Below, in pieces: positions 53,301 through 64,000 of a stretch of DNA of 64,000 nucleotides. Origin of the DNA: Linnemannia schmuckeri (lineage: Eukaryota; Mortierellomycota; Mortierellomycetes; Mortierellales; Mortierellaceae); contig JANATG010000007.1 of assembly GCA_029449235.1 (NCBI GenBank), positions 2,418,001 through 2,482,000 of the forward strand. Reading direction: 5' to 3'. A program made the position numbers and the translations under genes. Under the pieces are notes generated by a model. The model saw only the letters and a list, made by a program, of their open reading frames with translations. It had not been told where the DNA came from and made no database searches. The first letter of the stretch is position 1. Every line of letters begins with the position of its first letter.

Positions 53301-53483
53301 TGTATAGCGACAGAGGTGCTGATTGTAGTCAAGTTTGGACGAGGCGAGTTCCCGAACCCGGCACCTGCGAGTGTGCTCTACTTTTGGGCGGGATTCTTGA
53401 CACTTTTGACCGTGTACCCTACCTATCAGTTTTGGCTGTTGCCAAAGTTGCAGGAGCGGCGGATCCGGAGGAAACTTGAGTAA
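50399..53483 (+). CDS. PTDSS: Phosphatidylserine synthase, base-exchange (PTDSS) type
   Basis: Eight exons, 505 aa: 50399-50780, 51148-51247, 51677-51827, 52104-52214, 52357-52524, 52652-52885, 53005-53150 and 53258-53483, all GT-AG and in frame. The first 105 or so residues are a disordered Thr/Ser-rich cytosolic tail. From FFYTPRTLTMLSV (near 126) several membrane segments follow. The family hallmark is LNNFDECWWDHWILDVLVCN, spanning the exon 5/6 junction at about residues 294-313, followed by WLGIYLGVKTCEYF. Other conserved pieces are ELNAFYLKTLLWLPPAHPIN and VLYFWAGFLTLLTVYPTYQF. The enzyme swaps the head group of phosphatidylcholine or -ethanolamine for serine in the endoplasmic reticulum and needs Ca2+. 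The C-terminus is basic (ERRIRRKLE). Length is close to the animal enzymes. Confidence 0.93.
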
Positions 53484-56437
53484 TCCGTTCTTATTACTTG
53501 GCTCCTTGTAGTTGAAGTGACAGAAGGAGCGTGAGTCTGTCTGGTTATAGGTTGAGTTTTGCTTTTTCCGTTTCTGTTATCTTGTTTTCTTCGTACACAT
53601 TCTGTAATACAACTCTCTTATTTCTCGTTTTCGCATGTGGGAAAAAAAAAAAAAAAAAAAAAAAAAAGAACGAGCATTATCGTATAGGTTTGGCCCTCGT
53701 TCTCTCCTTTGTCTCTGCACGTCTGTTTCCCTCTTTCCGCCTGTTTTCTTTCCCTCCGCCTGCTCTCCTGTTTCTCTTGACTCTCTTTCTAACCCCCCTT
53801 TTATTCTAGTTGGCCTGTGCTTCCACTGTCGTATCATTTCTTTTTCAATTATGTAAAATTACCCTGCCAAGGTTTGGTTTGAAAAGGTTTCAAACAAACC
53901 AAAAAAATCACCGAGCCAGAGAGGGGGAATTGTGAGTGAACGGGAAGACAGACAGGCTTGTTTACTGATAAGGCAGTTAACGTTTGGGTTCCTTCTTTGC
54001 ATGAAGCATGTTGGCAATCATGCATTTGCAGCAAAGAAAACTGGAAGGGGGATGAAGAAAAATATCCGACGACTGCGGTCTATTTTTTTCTTCCCTCTTT
54101 GACTGTGAAATGGGGGAAACGAGAGTCACAGTAAAACGCGTGTGATAACGTCCCCTTTCAAATCCAGGTCCTCACCTTGTGTTAAGCAAAAAGAAGAAAA
54201 AACGAATACCAGCCTTCTTTTTGTTCTAGGGGCGAAGAGCGGGCAAAAAAGAACAAGAGTGGGTGGTAGAAGGGAGTGATTTTCTTGGTCGTTCCATTTG
54301 GTTCACTATCGTGACAATTTTCCCTCCGTGTTCACCTTTAGATGCCATGGAAAAAATAGAATTGCTATTTTCTTTTTCTTTTTTTTATTTTTGAGGCTTC
54401 TTGGTCGCCCTTGGGTGAACATGTAGCAAGTCTTTCTCGTTGTATTAGGCACCGTATGTAAAAGGGGAACAAAATATATGACTAGGGCACTCTGCCTCTG
54501 TCTTGAATGTTGGCTGTTTTTGACTGTCGGATGTATGTCTGTTTAAACGAATACCATGTTTCTTTCTATTCTTCCGAACATGCATGCAATCCGGACAAAC
54601 AACACCCAATAAGCGACAAAAACAAGGTTCCCGTGAAAAAATCGAGTCTAAAAAGCAAGACCGTTTTCGTTTGGCTGTGTGTTTTTCTCTCTCTCTCTTT
54701 TCACACTTTGCGCCCTCGTCTTTCTCTCGTTTTCCTTCTGTTCTTTCTCTCTCTCTTTTGTAATTTTCTTCTTTTCAGGCCAACAAACCACCCCTCTTCC
54801 TTCTCCTCTACAGAAACTCCTCCTCCTTTCACTCTCACCAAAATCCAAATACTCAAACACGTCAACCTACTCTCCATCCTCGTATTGTTTCTTCCTCAAA
54901 CCACAAAGGTAAATGGAGCACCTCTCTCTTTCTCTCCCTCTCAACATTCGCCTCTTTCTACTCTCATCTTCCTCTTCTTTGACCCTCTATTTCTCTAGTT
55001 CTTCTTCTACTTCCCTCTCTCCTCCCCTGTTGCACCCTCTTGCCCGGTTACTATTTGTCCTGTCGTACCACGTTCAGTCGCCTCTTCTCCCCCTTTTTTG
55101 ACACCTTTTTTCTCCTCCTTGCTCGACTCTGTTTTTGTTTTATTTATCTTTTATCTTCTCGTTCCCTGCCTGCGCAATCCATCTTTTTTTTTCGACTGTG
55201 GGAATTATTCCGTGTGTGCGCGCGCCTTATTTTTGGCTCCAAAACTGGGTTTCGGAGTTGTCAGTCGAGAAAGAGAGAGCGAGAGAAGCCAAAATCTCAC
55301 GCGACGTTACCATGTAGCATCTTCTGCATAAATCGTGTACCTGGGACCATTGTTATTTTTGGCTCTCTCCAGGTGCCCGTGCTTACTACTCTTGTAGGAA
55401 GAAGAGGGGCGCACGGTGCAAGGACGATATATTGAGCGGGGCTGAGCTGAGCTGAGCTGAGTTTTCTTTTGTTCTCCTCTGGGGTCCGAGGGTTCCTTTA
55501 TGTCTGAGTCAACCATTTATTTTTTTATGTGTCTGAGCACCGTCCACCAGAACATGGGGTAGAGAATGAACAACTGAATGCGCGGGAGTGGAAGAGGAGA
55601 GCGAGCGAGTTGGGTATGCTGTGCTCTACTTTTTACATTTTTTTTCTCCTCGGAGGTGGACGCCTTTCTGGTGCCAGCTCATAGGGCGAAAGACGAGAGA
55701 ACGGGAGGCCAGCCAATGCAGGATAGGCTTGATGCGAATTCTTTTTGTATTCTTTTGGAGTATCCGAGCGGCGGTGAGAGGGATGGATGGCTGGCTATCT
55801 CTCACAGGATAGGCCAGAGAGAGGTTGGTATTATCGTTGTCCATTGTTCATTGAAGGAAATGGAAAATAAAGGGGATCGCTGGCGATGGGGAGTGTGAGT
55901 GTGCAAGACAATAGGGTGTGAGAGTGGGATAAGGAAATGAGAGCCGACGGACGGATGGACGGGTGGACAAGCCAACTGATGCCAGTTAAATGCAGTACAA
56001 TGCTCTCAATGAATTCATTCACGCATTCACTCATTTCCAACCCCCTGCCTTTTTTCCCTATTGTTTTTTCTTATTGTTCAAATTTGTTGTTCGTCATCTT
56101 GACACGCTCACTTGCATATATACCTTTCTTCTTGCCCTTTGCCCGTCTCTTGTTCTCTTTCCTTTCACGACTCTTCTCTTCTTCTCTTTCCCTCTCTAAA
56201 CTAAATTTTACTATCTCCTTCTTCCTCCAACATCACTCATCTCCTTACTTCCTCTCTATCTCGCACCTCTCGCCCTTCTCGCCCTTCTCGCCTTTGCACA
56301 CTCTTTTTCTCTTTTCTACGCATCTAACTCAGCACCATCTTTCTCTCCCTCGTCATTCCTCTTCACCTTCTCCGGCTCTTCTCTCTCTTCACAGTCAATA
56401 AAGACTTTCCAGACCGTACGACAAGACAAAGTCAAAC
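53484..56437. other. Long intergenic region, 3 kb
   Basis: No supported gene. It contains an A26 run at 53642-53667, a GCTGA pentamer repeat at 55441-55460, and several C/T-rich stretches (54680-55100 and 56040-56400). The last one runs up to the ATG of the zinc-finger gene and is probably its leader. The many ORFs are low-complexity Leu/Ser/Phe readings of C/T-rich DNA. Confidence 0.5.
55441..55460. repeat. GCTGA pentamer repeat (4 units)
   Basis: Four perfect GCTGA units followed by G. Small microsatellite in non-coding DNA. Confidence 0.85.
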
Positions 56438-59359
56438 ATGGATATTGGAGAGATAATCCATACAGCAAAGCGACAGGAACTCGCCGCACGACCCTTCCAA
56501 TGCGCCTGGGACGACTGTCACAAGGCCTTCTCTCGACGTTCCGACCTCGCTCGCCATGGGCGCATCCATACCAACGAAAGGTAAATTTATCCTCCCTTCG
56601 CAATTAACATGCAGCATATGACTTTTTCTTGCGTCTCTTCTATCGGCTGTATCGCGTATGATGATTGACTTGCTTTGATAACGGCGCTGCTTTTTTTTGT
56701 TTGTTTATCGGCATTGTAAACGCGTTGCTTTCTCTCTTTCTCTCGACTTTTATCTCTTTTTTCCCTCTTGCCTTTCCTCTCTTCATCCCCCTTCGATGTT
56801 TGAGCATGTGGTCCGATGTCGAGTACTGTTCTGTTTGTGTCTAGTCCAAACAGCACACACAACAAAAAAAGGCGTTTCGTTGGTTCAATTTTGGTTGTTG
56901 TAGTTGTCCATGTCTCCCTCCGTTGTTATTTTGTTGCATGGTTGGTTGGTTGATAATGTTTAGCCCCCTCCTAATTGTGGTTGCTTTTACTTTGCACCAA
57001 ATGAATTGCGGATGCGTGCTCCCCATGTTCAACCGACCGAGTTTCTCTTGGGGTTTTTGTTTACACTCACTCACCCCTTCACACGCTCGTCAGCCTCTTT
57101 CTCTCTATTCCCCTTGACGAATTTTGTCATATATGTTTGCGTTTTCCATATTTAAACTCTTATTGAATTGGGTGTACACTTTTCCCCTTGCACTGTACAT
57201 GATCTAATGCGCATTTTGCCCACACTCTTTGTATTCATCGGCCGACGAAGGCGGGGTGGTGAGACAATCTACTCATCTCATTTTTTTTTTTTCATGCTTT
57301 CCCCCTTCTTCCCTCCACCTTTCCCTCCGCCTCTTTTGCTCTCTTTCCCTCTCTCTTGCCCCACACACATGTCACCAATAACCAAAACGTTACTAACCAA
57401 AACTCCCCTTTCCTTTTCCTTCTATTCTTTTCTTCTATCCTATTTCTCCTATCCTTACCCCCCATCTCCCTTATCGCCTTTACCCCCCCTCTCCTCCTCC
57501 TTATTGTTTACGTCAATTGAAATCCCAAAAAAAAACGTCTAGACCGTTCGCGTGTGAAGAGCCTGGATGTTACAAGTCGTTCATCCAGCGGTCGGCACTG
57601 ACGGTTCACCTGCGGACACACTCGGGCGAGAGACCTCATATGTGTGAACAGCCCGATTGTCAGAAGCGATTCAGTGATAGTAGCTCTTTGGCCCGTCATC
57701 GGCGTATCCATACTGGCAAGCGACCTTACAAGTGTCTTATACTGTTTTGTAACAAAAGGTATGTTTTGTTGATATTGCATTATGGTTGAGCGAGGGAGAG
57801 GTAAAGGAGATAGAAGTATCTTTGTCCCTGTACCTCTCACTCTCACTCTCTTTGGATGGTCGAGTGATGTGTTGGTGTTTTTCCCTCGTTTTTTCTTGAT
57901 TTTCTGTCGACTGTTTACGTTTACGACCAACCAACAACGTGAGCAGCAACAACAGCAACAACAACAATAACAACCACAGCAACGCCAACAACGACAACCA
58001 AGCAAGCATTTCAGTTATCGCAACCATCATCGTCGTCATCGTTCGTATCTGAAACTCAAAGAAACGAAAGACGTCAATCCCGACAAAGAGAGTAGTTTTT
58101 GAATCCCATCTTGGCCCCCGAAGCGGGCCCTTTCAACTCCTCACAAAAAATTGCTCAGCCTACACCCCACAAAGACCCTTTCCCCCTCCACTCCACGCCC
58201 AAACCTTACAATGCATACACACACACGTCTTCCCTCTCAGTCCATGTAATTTCCCCACGCCCACGCATCTGACTTATTAATCCATCGCTATCTCAAAATT
58301 ATATTTACTCGCTCATAACGTATAAACAGCTTCTGTAGAAAGACGACGCTCATCAAGCACCACCGCAAGGAACACCAAAATGTCAAAGCCGAGGCACAAG
58401 AGTACTCTTCCATCTATGCCAGCTCCCTCGCTGACCATCCACCATCCATTCCTACTGGCGTTGCAGACGATGGTACCACCGCTGCTTTCTATGGAATGGT
58501 CCCCACTACGTCGTCGACATCTTCGTCAGGCTCGGGTTCTGTGGGATCCCCTACCTCACCTTTGGCCGCGCCATTGGATTACTATAACCACCAACAGCAG
58601 CATGAACGCAATGGAGGAACACAACACCCACAGTCGCCCATTTCTCCGACAACGTCGCCCCTCTCACCATCCTACGCTTCGCATGGACATCACACCAATC
58701 CACAACCCTCCTTTGCGCACCACCCTTCTGCACAACAGCAACAACAGCAGCAGCAGCAGTCGTCGCACCCACAGCAGCTCCACCTCGATATGGGACATCA
58801 TACTGTCTATCAGTACAACAATACCGGAGACAACAACGCACTATCGTCACCTCTGCAGACCCCTCCGCACGAAGGATCGCCCACTTCTCCAACCTCGCCA
58901 CTGTCGCCCATGACTCCACTCGGACACATGGGCCCTGGTGCTGGTGCAGGTCCTCTCTCTGCAAACGTTGTCGCTGCGGCTGACAGCCTGGCGGCCTTGG
59001 GCGCACTCGCAATGGATCACCTTCAACACCAGCAATCTTCCTCCTCTGCGTTGCGCTCACCACCTTCCTCAGCTCAATATCAACAATACCCCTCTCACCA
59101 GCAGCAGGACTACCAAGATTACCAGGGATACCCCACCTCGCGTCATGGTTACTCCCATGCGCAGCAGCACCATCAACAGCAGCAATACCACCACCAACAG
59201 AGTCCTAACATGGCAGGAGGAGGAGGATGTGCACCAAACGCGGGTGGATACCAGGGCTTCTCGGATCCGTCTACGGACCAGTCCATGAACGACGTCGAGT
59301 ACGCTCGTGTCGCTTCGCACGCGTTCCCGGCCCAAGGCATCTACCAAGCCTACTACTAA
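56438..59359 (+). CDS. C2H2 transcription factor, four zinc fingers and Gln/His-rich tail
   Basis: Three exons, 462 aa: 56438-56580, 57543-57758 and 58330-59359. The introns are 962 and 571 bases, long for this window. The first intron lies between fingers 1 and 2; the second splits finger 4. Finger residues: C22/C27/H40/H44, C52/C57/H70/H74, C82/C87/H100/H104 and C112/C117/H130/H135 (the last with H-x4-H). Linkers are of the T-G-E-R-P kind (NERPF, SGERPH, TGKRPY), typical of DNA-reading tandem fingers. After finger 4 comes a disordered Ser/Pro region with SPTSP/SPTTSP repeats, a Gln9 run near residue 270, and a Gln/His/Tyr-rich end, all typical of activation or prion-like regions. It is a nuclear sequence-specific regulator by family; I cannot name the orthologue or its targets. 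Confidence 0.9.
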
Positions 59360-59623
59360 GCAATGATCCTTCTTAGCTTGACCAGCCCGTCACTGTCCAG
59401 TTCTTTCCCATGGTCTATATCGGCCTATTTCGTTACTTGTATAGCTCCCTTTTCCTTATCTCCTCCAAAACCTCCCTTCCACTTTGTATCTACCCACTTT
59501 TCCCATTTTGTAATTGTATTTCCTGTCCTTCTCAGTGTGACGCCTCCTCTGCACACACCCAACAAACTTCCAATACGACACGTATTTTTTTTTTTTGCTT
59601 GACGTTTTTCTGCCTGCCGAGGA

Positions 59624-59629
59624 AATAAA
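59624..59629 (+). terminator. Polyadenylation signal AATAAA of the zinc-finger gene
   Basis: AATAAA 265 bases after the stop at 59359, in the 380-base gap before the convergent minus-strand gene, whose stop is at 59740-59742. Confidence 0.5.
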
Positions 59630-59739
59630 AAAAAGACTCCTCTCCAAAATGAAGTATCTCTCCTACAGTCTTGAAAAGTCAATGGTTCTTATTATTGAAC
59701 TACTGGTGTAAAGTCCTGCTCGCCGCCTTAGAGGGTTGT

Positions 59740-62700
59740 CTACATCATCGAAGCGTGCCTGTCCATAAGCCGCTCCAGTTCCTCAAGATGATACACTTTC
59801 GTAGTAATATCCTTGCGCTAAATGACGTATGATCGTAATATAAGCCAACAAATTAGCCATCGAAATAATGTCTGTAACACAATACACAAATGCAACACAT
59901 AGTTGGATATATTGGTAAACGAAAGATAATTTTACCATAGCAAAGGTAACGGTTCGGTAAAGGTGATCAGCACACTCTTCAAACTCCTCGTGGTCAGTTC
60001 CAATGTTGTTCTTTGACAATACCGATGCCGTGAGCCCTTTGATCGTCTACAACCATGAACAAAAAGTCAAGAAACGTCATTAGTATACAATGTAATCTGG
60101 CAACACAAGTCAAAAAGTAGGCTGAGAAAGCGATTACGACGTACGGCTTGGTTCCGAGATTCGATAGACTTTGAAGACGTGAAAGTAGTAGATACATCGC
60201 CGACCAGAGAGGGTGCAGCTGGTAAGGGTGCAGGTTGTGATCGTGAATAACTAGAAGATGCCTGGGATGAAGCTGCTGGCGCTGCGGCCGTTGCTGCTAG
60301 TCTTGTTGGCTTGGCCTCCAACATCTCATCATCATCTTGGACCTGCCGCTGATGCTCCTGTTTTTGTGTTGGTATCACATCCTGTTGCTCTTCGCTCTGG
60401 ATATTCTTCAGCGTCACCAAAAACGGATTCGAGCGTCCCGCAGAATCACTTCCACCACTCCTGCTACTGCCACGTCCAGATACGCCCTTTGCCACTCGCG
60501 ACCGCAGCGGTGATGATGCCGAAAACGGGTCATCTCCGTTGCCACCATCTCCGACTCCTGCAGTAGCAGCAGCAAGAGCGGCTCGCTCGATGTTCTGCCT
60601 TTTCTTCATCTTCATCATCGTCATTAAATCCGGTATATCGTCCGCAATCGCCGGAGAACTCGATCCACGACTTCCCGAAGCAGCAGCTCGTCTTGAAGGG
60701 CTCTTCATCCCTATATGCGTACTCGAGAACGATGTTCTCCTTATAGTACTGTTTTCAGTCTCACTGTTGTTATTGATGGTGGTATTGGTTTTCGCGTTGC
60801 TGGTCAAAGTCTTCCTGATTGATCCTGGGCCTAACAACTTACGCCTCAGACCCTCAGTCGTGACATCCAAAGGCCTTTGAGATGCGCGGGATGGGCTTTT
60901 GATCCGACTGATGCCCTTCCTGACAGGTCTTGTCGAAGCACTGCTACCAGATGTTGCGTCAACAAGAGCCGACGCCAGACCTCCTCCACTGCCAGATGTA
61001 TGTCCATCCATGCTGCGATGTCGTGAAAAGGCTGTCGCTAATGTTGAACGACTTGAACCATCTTTCCTTGACAAGCCAACATTGTCCATCGTCTGCGCTC
61101 TCGATAGACTGTGCTCGTTCCTGGCTTCCTTGGAGGCGGCTGCTGATGTGTTTGTAGACTCTGTAGTTGTAGAAATTGGACCTGGGAGCGGTGGTGGAAG
61201 TGTTGTGGACGTCACGACATACGGTGCCCATGACTTATTCCTCTCGATCGCCCGTAGTAGCTCCATCTCCTGATGTAACGAGTCATCTAATATTCATTAA
61301 AAAAAAACAAAACTGTAAATATCAAGTAGTCTACCTGTAAACAAACAACTTTTGAACACTCAAAAGAGATCTCTGTAAAGTAGTAGTGCACCTTCATCGA
61401 GATCTATGTCTTTGCGAGTAACCTGATCCGACGAATATCCTGATTCTTGCTCAGAATCACAGCCGTTCATGATACTGTTAACCATTGGGTCATCATAACT
61501 GACAAAGTCCTCCGCTACGCGCTCTAGTCCGAGATCCGCCTTCTCAGTCTCCTGTTTCATCCTGTCGAGTGAACGCGCGTTGAGTAGCATGTGATCCATG
61601 AGGCTGGCTTGATCAACAAGGGGGTAAGCAAAGAATGAGATAATGGGTTCAGCGTGTCGACCTGCTGGCTGTTTTTCCTTGACCAGTGCTCCGTAGACCA
61701 AAAACATGCTCGTCTCCTGAAAGAGTTTCCTCTGCGATCCTGTCTTTTCGCCTGTAAGCTCTATAATACACAAGACCGAAGCGATTAGCAACGTTTAGTA
61801 CCATTAATGCTAGATGTCAAGATATACGACATATGCAACGACAACATGTCCTTTACCAGGATCGATCTTGGGGTCATCGCCTGAAGATCCCAAGGCGACT
61901 GGCATCATGAACGGATTGATCTCCTGTTTCAAGCTGCTGGCTAAAGCACTCTTCTTCTTCCCGACCTGTCCCTGTTTTGGTGCAACACGCAACAATAGTC
62001 CAATTGATCCCATCGCTGTCTCAATTCCTGCCGTAGACTGCTCCTTCATGTACGCCTAATTAATTATGTGAATTATAAATGCACGAGTTAGTAACGCTTC
62101 CTTGTTTAAAAGACAAATAACGTCGGAATTGATGCTACAGATCCAAGCATGACATGACTTACAATATCCTCATCGTTCAGCATTTCAATCAAGAACTGCG
62201 ATGCCGCCTGTGAATCCGGAGAGGTGAAGCTAGGAAGAGTGTCAAAAAAAGTCTATGTCAGCATGTACTGGGGAAGTGCACGGAAAAAGATATTAGACCC
62301 ACAGCTATACTAAGTAAGGCCCGCAGGCAACTGAAGTATGTCCTGGTACCAACATACATGCGACAGGGTTCGACACATCCTGGAGCGAGCAGGAAAATTG
62401 GGAAGGTACATATCCTGATCCGAGCCACCAAATGCATCTCGACATTTTCTTTCCTGATCGTGGCGTGATCCTGCAACGACAACTCGTCCAGGGAAGTGGT
62501 GACATTACTCACAGAGCTAGGCAGCGCAAAGACGATCCCAGGCAGCTCAGTGACAGTGCCCTGGACCTTGATCCCGTCCTTTCCGTCAAAGACCGTCTGC
62601 TGGGTGCTCAAGGTAGCCGATTTCCGTTGTGGGAACCCGGTGGTCGACTTTCTTGCTGCAGTCGTTGCTGTGGTGTTGGTAGCTGCATTACTGCTGACAG

Positions 62701-63253
62701 GAACAAGCGCAGGAACAATCCACGAGCATTTCCAGATCGTATCCCATCGCTGCAACGACGAAGGGTCCTTCTGTGACGGCGATGACGATGTCGAGCGACT
62801 ACTACCACCCTTGTTGGGCGTCGAAAAGGGACTCAACCCGTTTGACAAAGTTCCTGCCGCAAATGTCACCGAACGCACCGACTCCAGAGAGAGCTCCTCC
62901 TGCACTGCGGACTTGCCACGCGCAGGTCGCATTGATGGGCTGGTCAGAATCGGGCTGCTACTGCTGTTGTTGTTGTTGGCCCTGTTGCGTCCTGTTGCTT
63001 GCGGTGATGTCAACTGGGATGAACGCCGCGGTGATGACCTGACGAGTTTGGATGAGGGTCTCTTCTTGCGGAATGAGAAGGCATTCTCTTCGTCGATGGG
63101 GACGATTTCTTTGGTGGCGCTGGGCTGTTGATAGGCTGGGCTGAAAAAGTTGGTTTCCTTGCTTGGGGTAGCGTTGTAGTCTTTGTTTTCATTCAGAACA
63201 GGGAAAGGAGGAGTATTCTCCTGTGAGATGATGTCATCGTCTTGGGTATCCAT
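59740..63253 (-). CDS. Large Ser-rich protein with Sld7/MTBP-like C-terminal segment (tentative)
   Basis: Seven exons on the minus strand, 979 aa: 63253-62303, 62252-62163, 62055-61857, 61760-61392, 61286-60145, 60046-59936 and 59817-59740. All are GT-AG; two donors are weak (GTGGGT, GTGCAC). The start is MDTQDDDIISQENTPPF at 63253; the frame is open upstream but without ATG. The N-terminal 180 residues and the segment from about 560 to 890 are disordered and rich in Ser, Arg and Thr. A folded-looking middle includes LQRWDTIWKCSWIVP, GIKVQGTVTELPGIVFALP, TFFDTLPSFTSPDSQAASQF and FLVYGALVKEKQPAG. The C-terminus (EEFEECADHLYRTVTFAMRK, then a helical LEELERLMDRHASMM) resembles the short conserved end of Sld7 and MTBP, partners in replication-origin firing. 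That assignment is from memory of the pattern and is weak; the exon structure is better supported. Confidence 0.6.
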
Positions 63254-63629
63254 GGTCCCAAGTGTTGACAAGGTCACGAATGTACTCCTGACTTCTGCTG
63301 ACCTATCTGAGTTCCGTCCGTCGTCAGTCAAGGATGCAAGCGAATGTCGTTGTCGTTGCTGGCTATCGGTAAGCGTAGTGTGAGGTGTGAAAGGGGTGTT
63401 TGACACGCTGGTGGCAAAAGGACCAACTTGGACGCACTTGGAACAAAAGAAATCAAAATACAAAAAACAGTCACCTGTTTTATTTCAAACGCGTTTCTGG
63501 TGGGACGCGGTCGAGCATTTAATTAAGAGACGCGTTTGTCCTTTCTTTTCCTTTTTTGCTTTTTGGCTTCATTTATTGAATTTTCTCGACGCCATAAAAC
63601 AACCCCTTTTAAACAAAACAGCGACTCCT
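63254..63629. promoter_or_regulatory. Presumed promoter of the Sld7-like candidate gene
   Basis: 376 bases between the chosen ATG and the 3' end of the edge relic. The lower part is open in the frame of exon 1 but starts only with TTG, so it is more likely leader. Two ACGCGT words (63489-63494 and 63530-63535) match the MluI cell-cycle box known from yeast replication-gene promoters. This would fit a replication gene, but the match is short and unproven. Confidence 0.4.
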
Positions 63630-64000
63630 TCAAGAATTCGGACACTTATTAAAACAATAATACACAAAATCACGATCCCCAGTCGTAAACGCAACCCGCG
63701 GCATACTCCTCAACCCACTCCTCCTCGCACCATCAACACCACCACTATTCCTGGGATAAATCCCCGACTCATCCATCCCTCCCTCAGACGACGGCTGCGG
63801 AAGGCTCAACGTCAACCTCGTGAAGCTTTCTATCCTGGGCCGAATCGCATGGACAACCCCTCGAACCATGATCCCGCCCCACCCGTTCTCGTGGAAGTAT
63901 CGAAGGCGCGAGAACATCAATACCAGGATTTCGTTTAGGGCTACGTCGTCCATGATCTAGATACCTGACATCCACAGAATTAATAGTTTCCCTGCAACAA
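63630..64000 (-). pseudogene. F-box family C-terminal relic running off the window edge
   Basis: The minus-strand frame reads LLILWMSGI, then TAG (63957-63959), then IMDDVALNEILVLMFSRLRY and GWGGIMVRGVVHAIRP. This aligns with the family block LYMNGHWVIEDPMV... and the following GMFPxL...GWxGV...FVxAIR, with the stop in the place of the conserved Trp (TGG to TAG). It ends with VAFTTGDRDFVYYCF, like the VFYLDRRNLIKYCLI end of copy 2. So it is a family member outside the main array, at least partly dead. The rest lies beyond 64000. Confidence 0.72.

Noticed and set aside
54507..55435. ORFs of 130-163 aa in the 3-kb gap before the zinc-finger gene
   Set aside because: Leu/Phe/Ser-rich translations of C/T-rich DNA in all plus-strand frames; no codon signal or domain.

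Overview
The window looks like nuclear DNA of a filamentous fungus, most likely an early-diverging one of the Mortierella type. The evidence is short GT-AG introns, pyrimidine-rich leaders, long A/T homopolymers, low-complexity Ser/Thr/Gln/His-rich proteins, and an animal-type base-exchange phosphatidylserine synthase where Dikarya use the CDP-diacylglycerol enzyme. The phylum is inference, not a database result. I saw no rRNA, tRNA or CRISPR array.

Layout. 1-5.5 kb: a large disordered RGG/His-rich protein with a C-terminal coiled coil (minus strand), a divergent intergenic region, and a small secreted repeat protein (plus strand). 5.5-44.5 kb: one continuous array of a single multigene family of intronless proteins of 820-915 aa. 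Each has an F-box-like N-terminus and a long leucine-rich C-terminal region with a very conserved Trp/Asp/Phe signature. I count seven full-length ORFs (six on minus, one on plus) and six relics inside the array: a decayed N-terminal fragment, two relics sharing a nonsense codon, a 5'-truncated copy, a plus-strand stub and an internally deleted copy. A seventh relic in the array is split by a Tc1/mariner-type DNA transposon with 21-bp inverted repeats, a TA duplication and a one-intron transposase. A further relic of the family lies at the right edge of the window, outside the array.

45.9-63.3 kb: a conventional single-copy region with intron-rich genes. It holds a CCX/NCLX-like cation/Ca2+ exchanger (11 exons), a PTDSS-type phosphatidylserine synthase (8 exons), a four-finger C2H2 transcription factor with a Gln-rich tail (3 exons), and a 7-exon minus-strand gene whose C-terminus resembles the Sld7/MTBP replication-factor domain.

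The array is a birth-and-death gene cluster. Paralogs keep a fixed scaffold but differ sharply in low-complexity linkers, and several copies show how they died (nonsense, deletion, frameshift, transposon). One full-length copy carries an internal segment of about 58 codons read out of frame relative to all its relatives, restored by a second shift. If these proteins are SCF substrate receptors, the array is a fast-evolving receptor repertoire. That function is inference from the N-terminal motif only. The genes right of the array are ordinary cellular genes and show no functional link to it.
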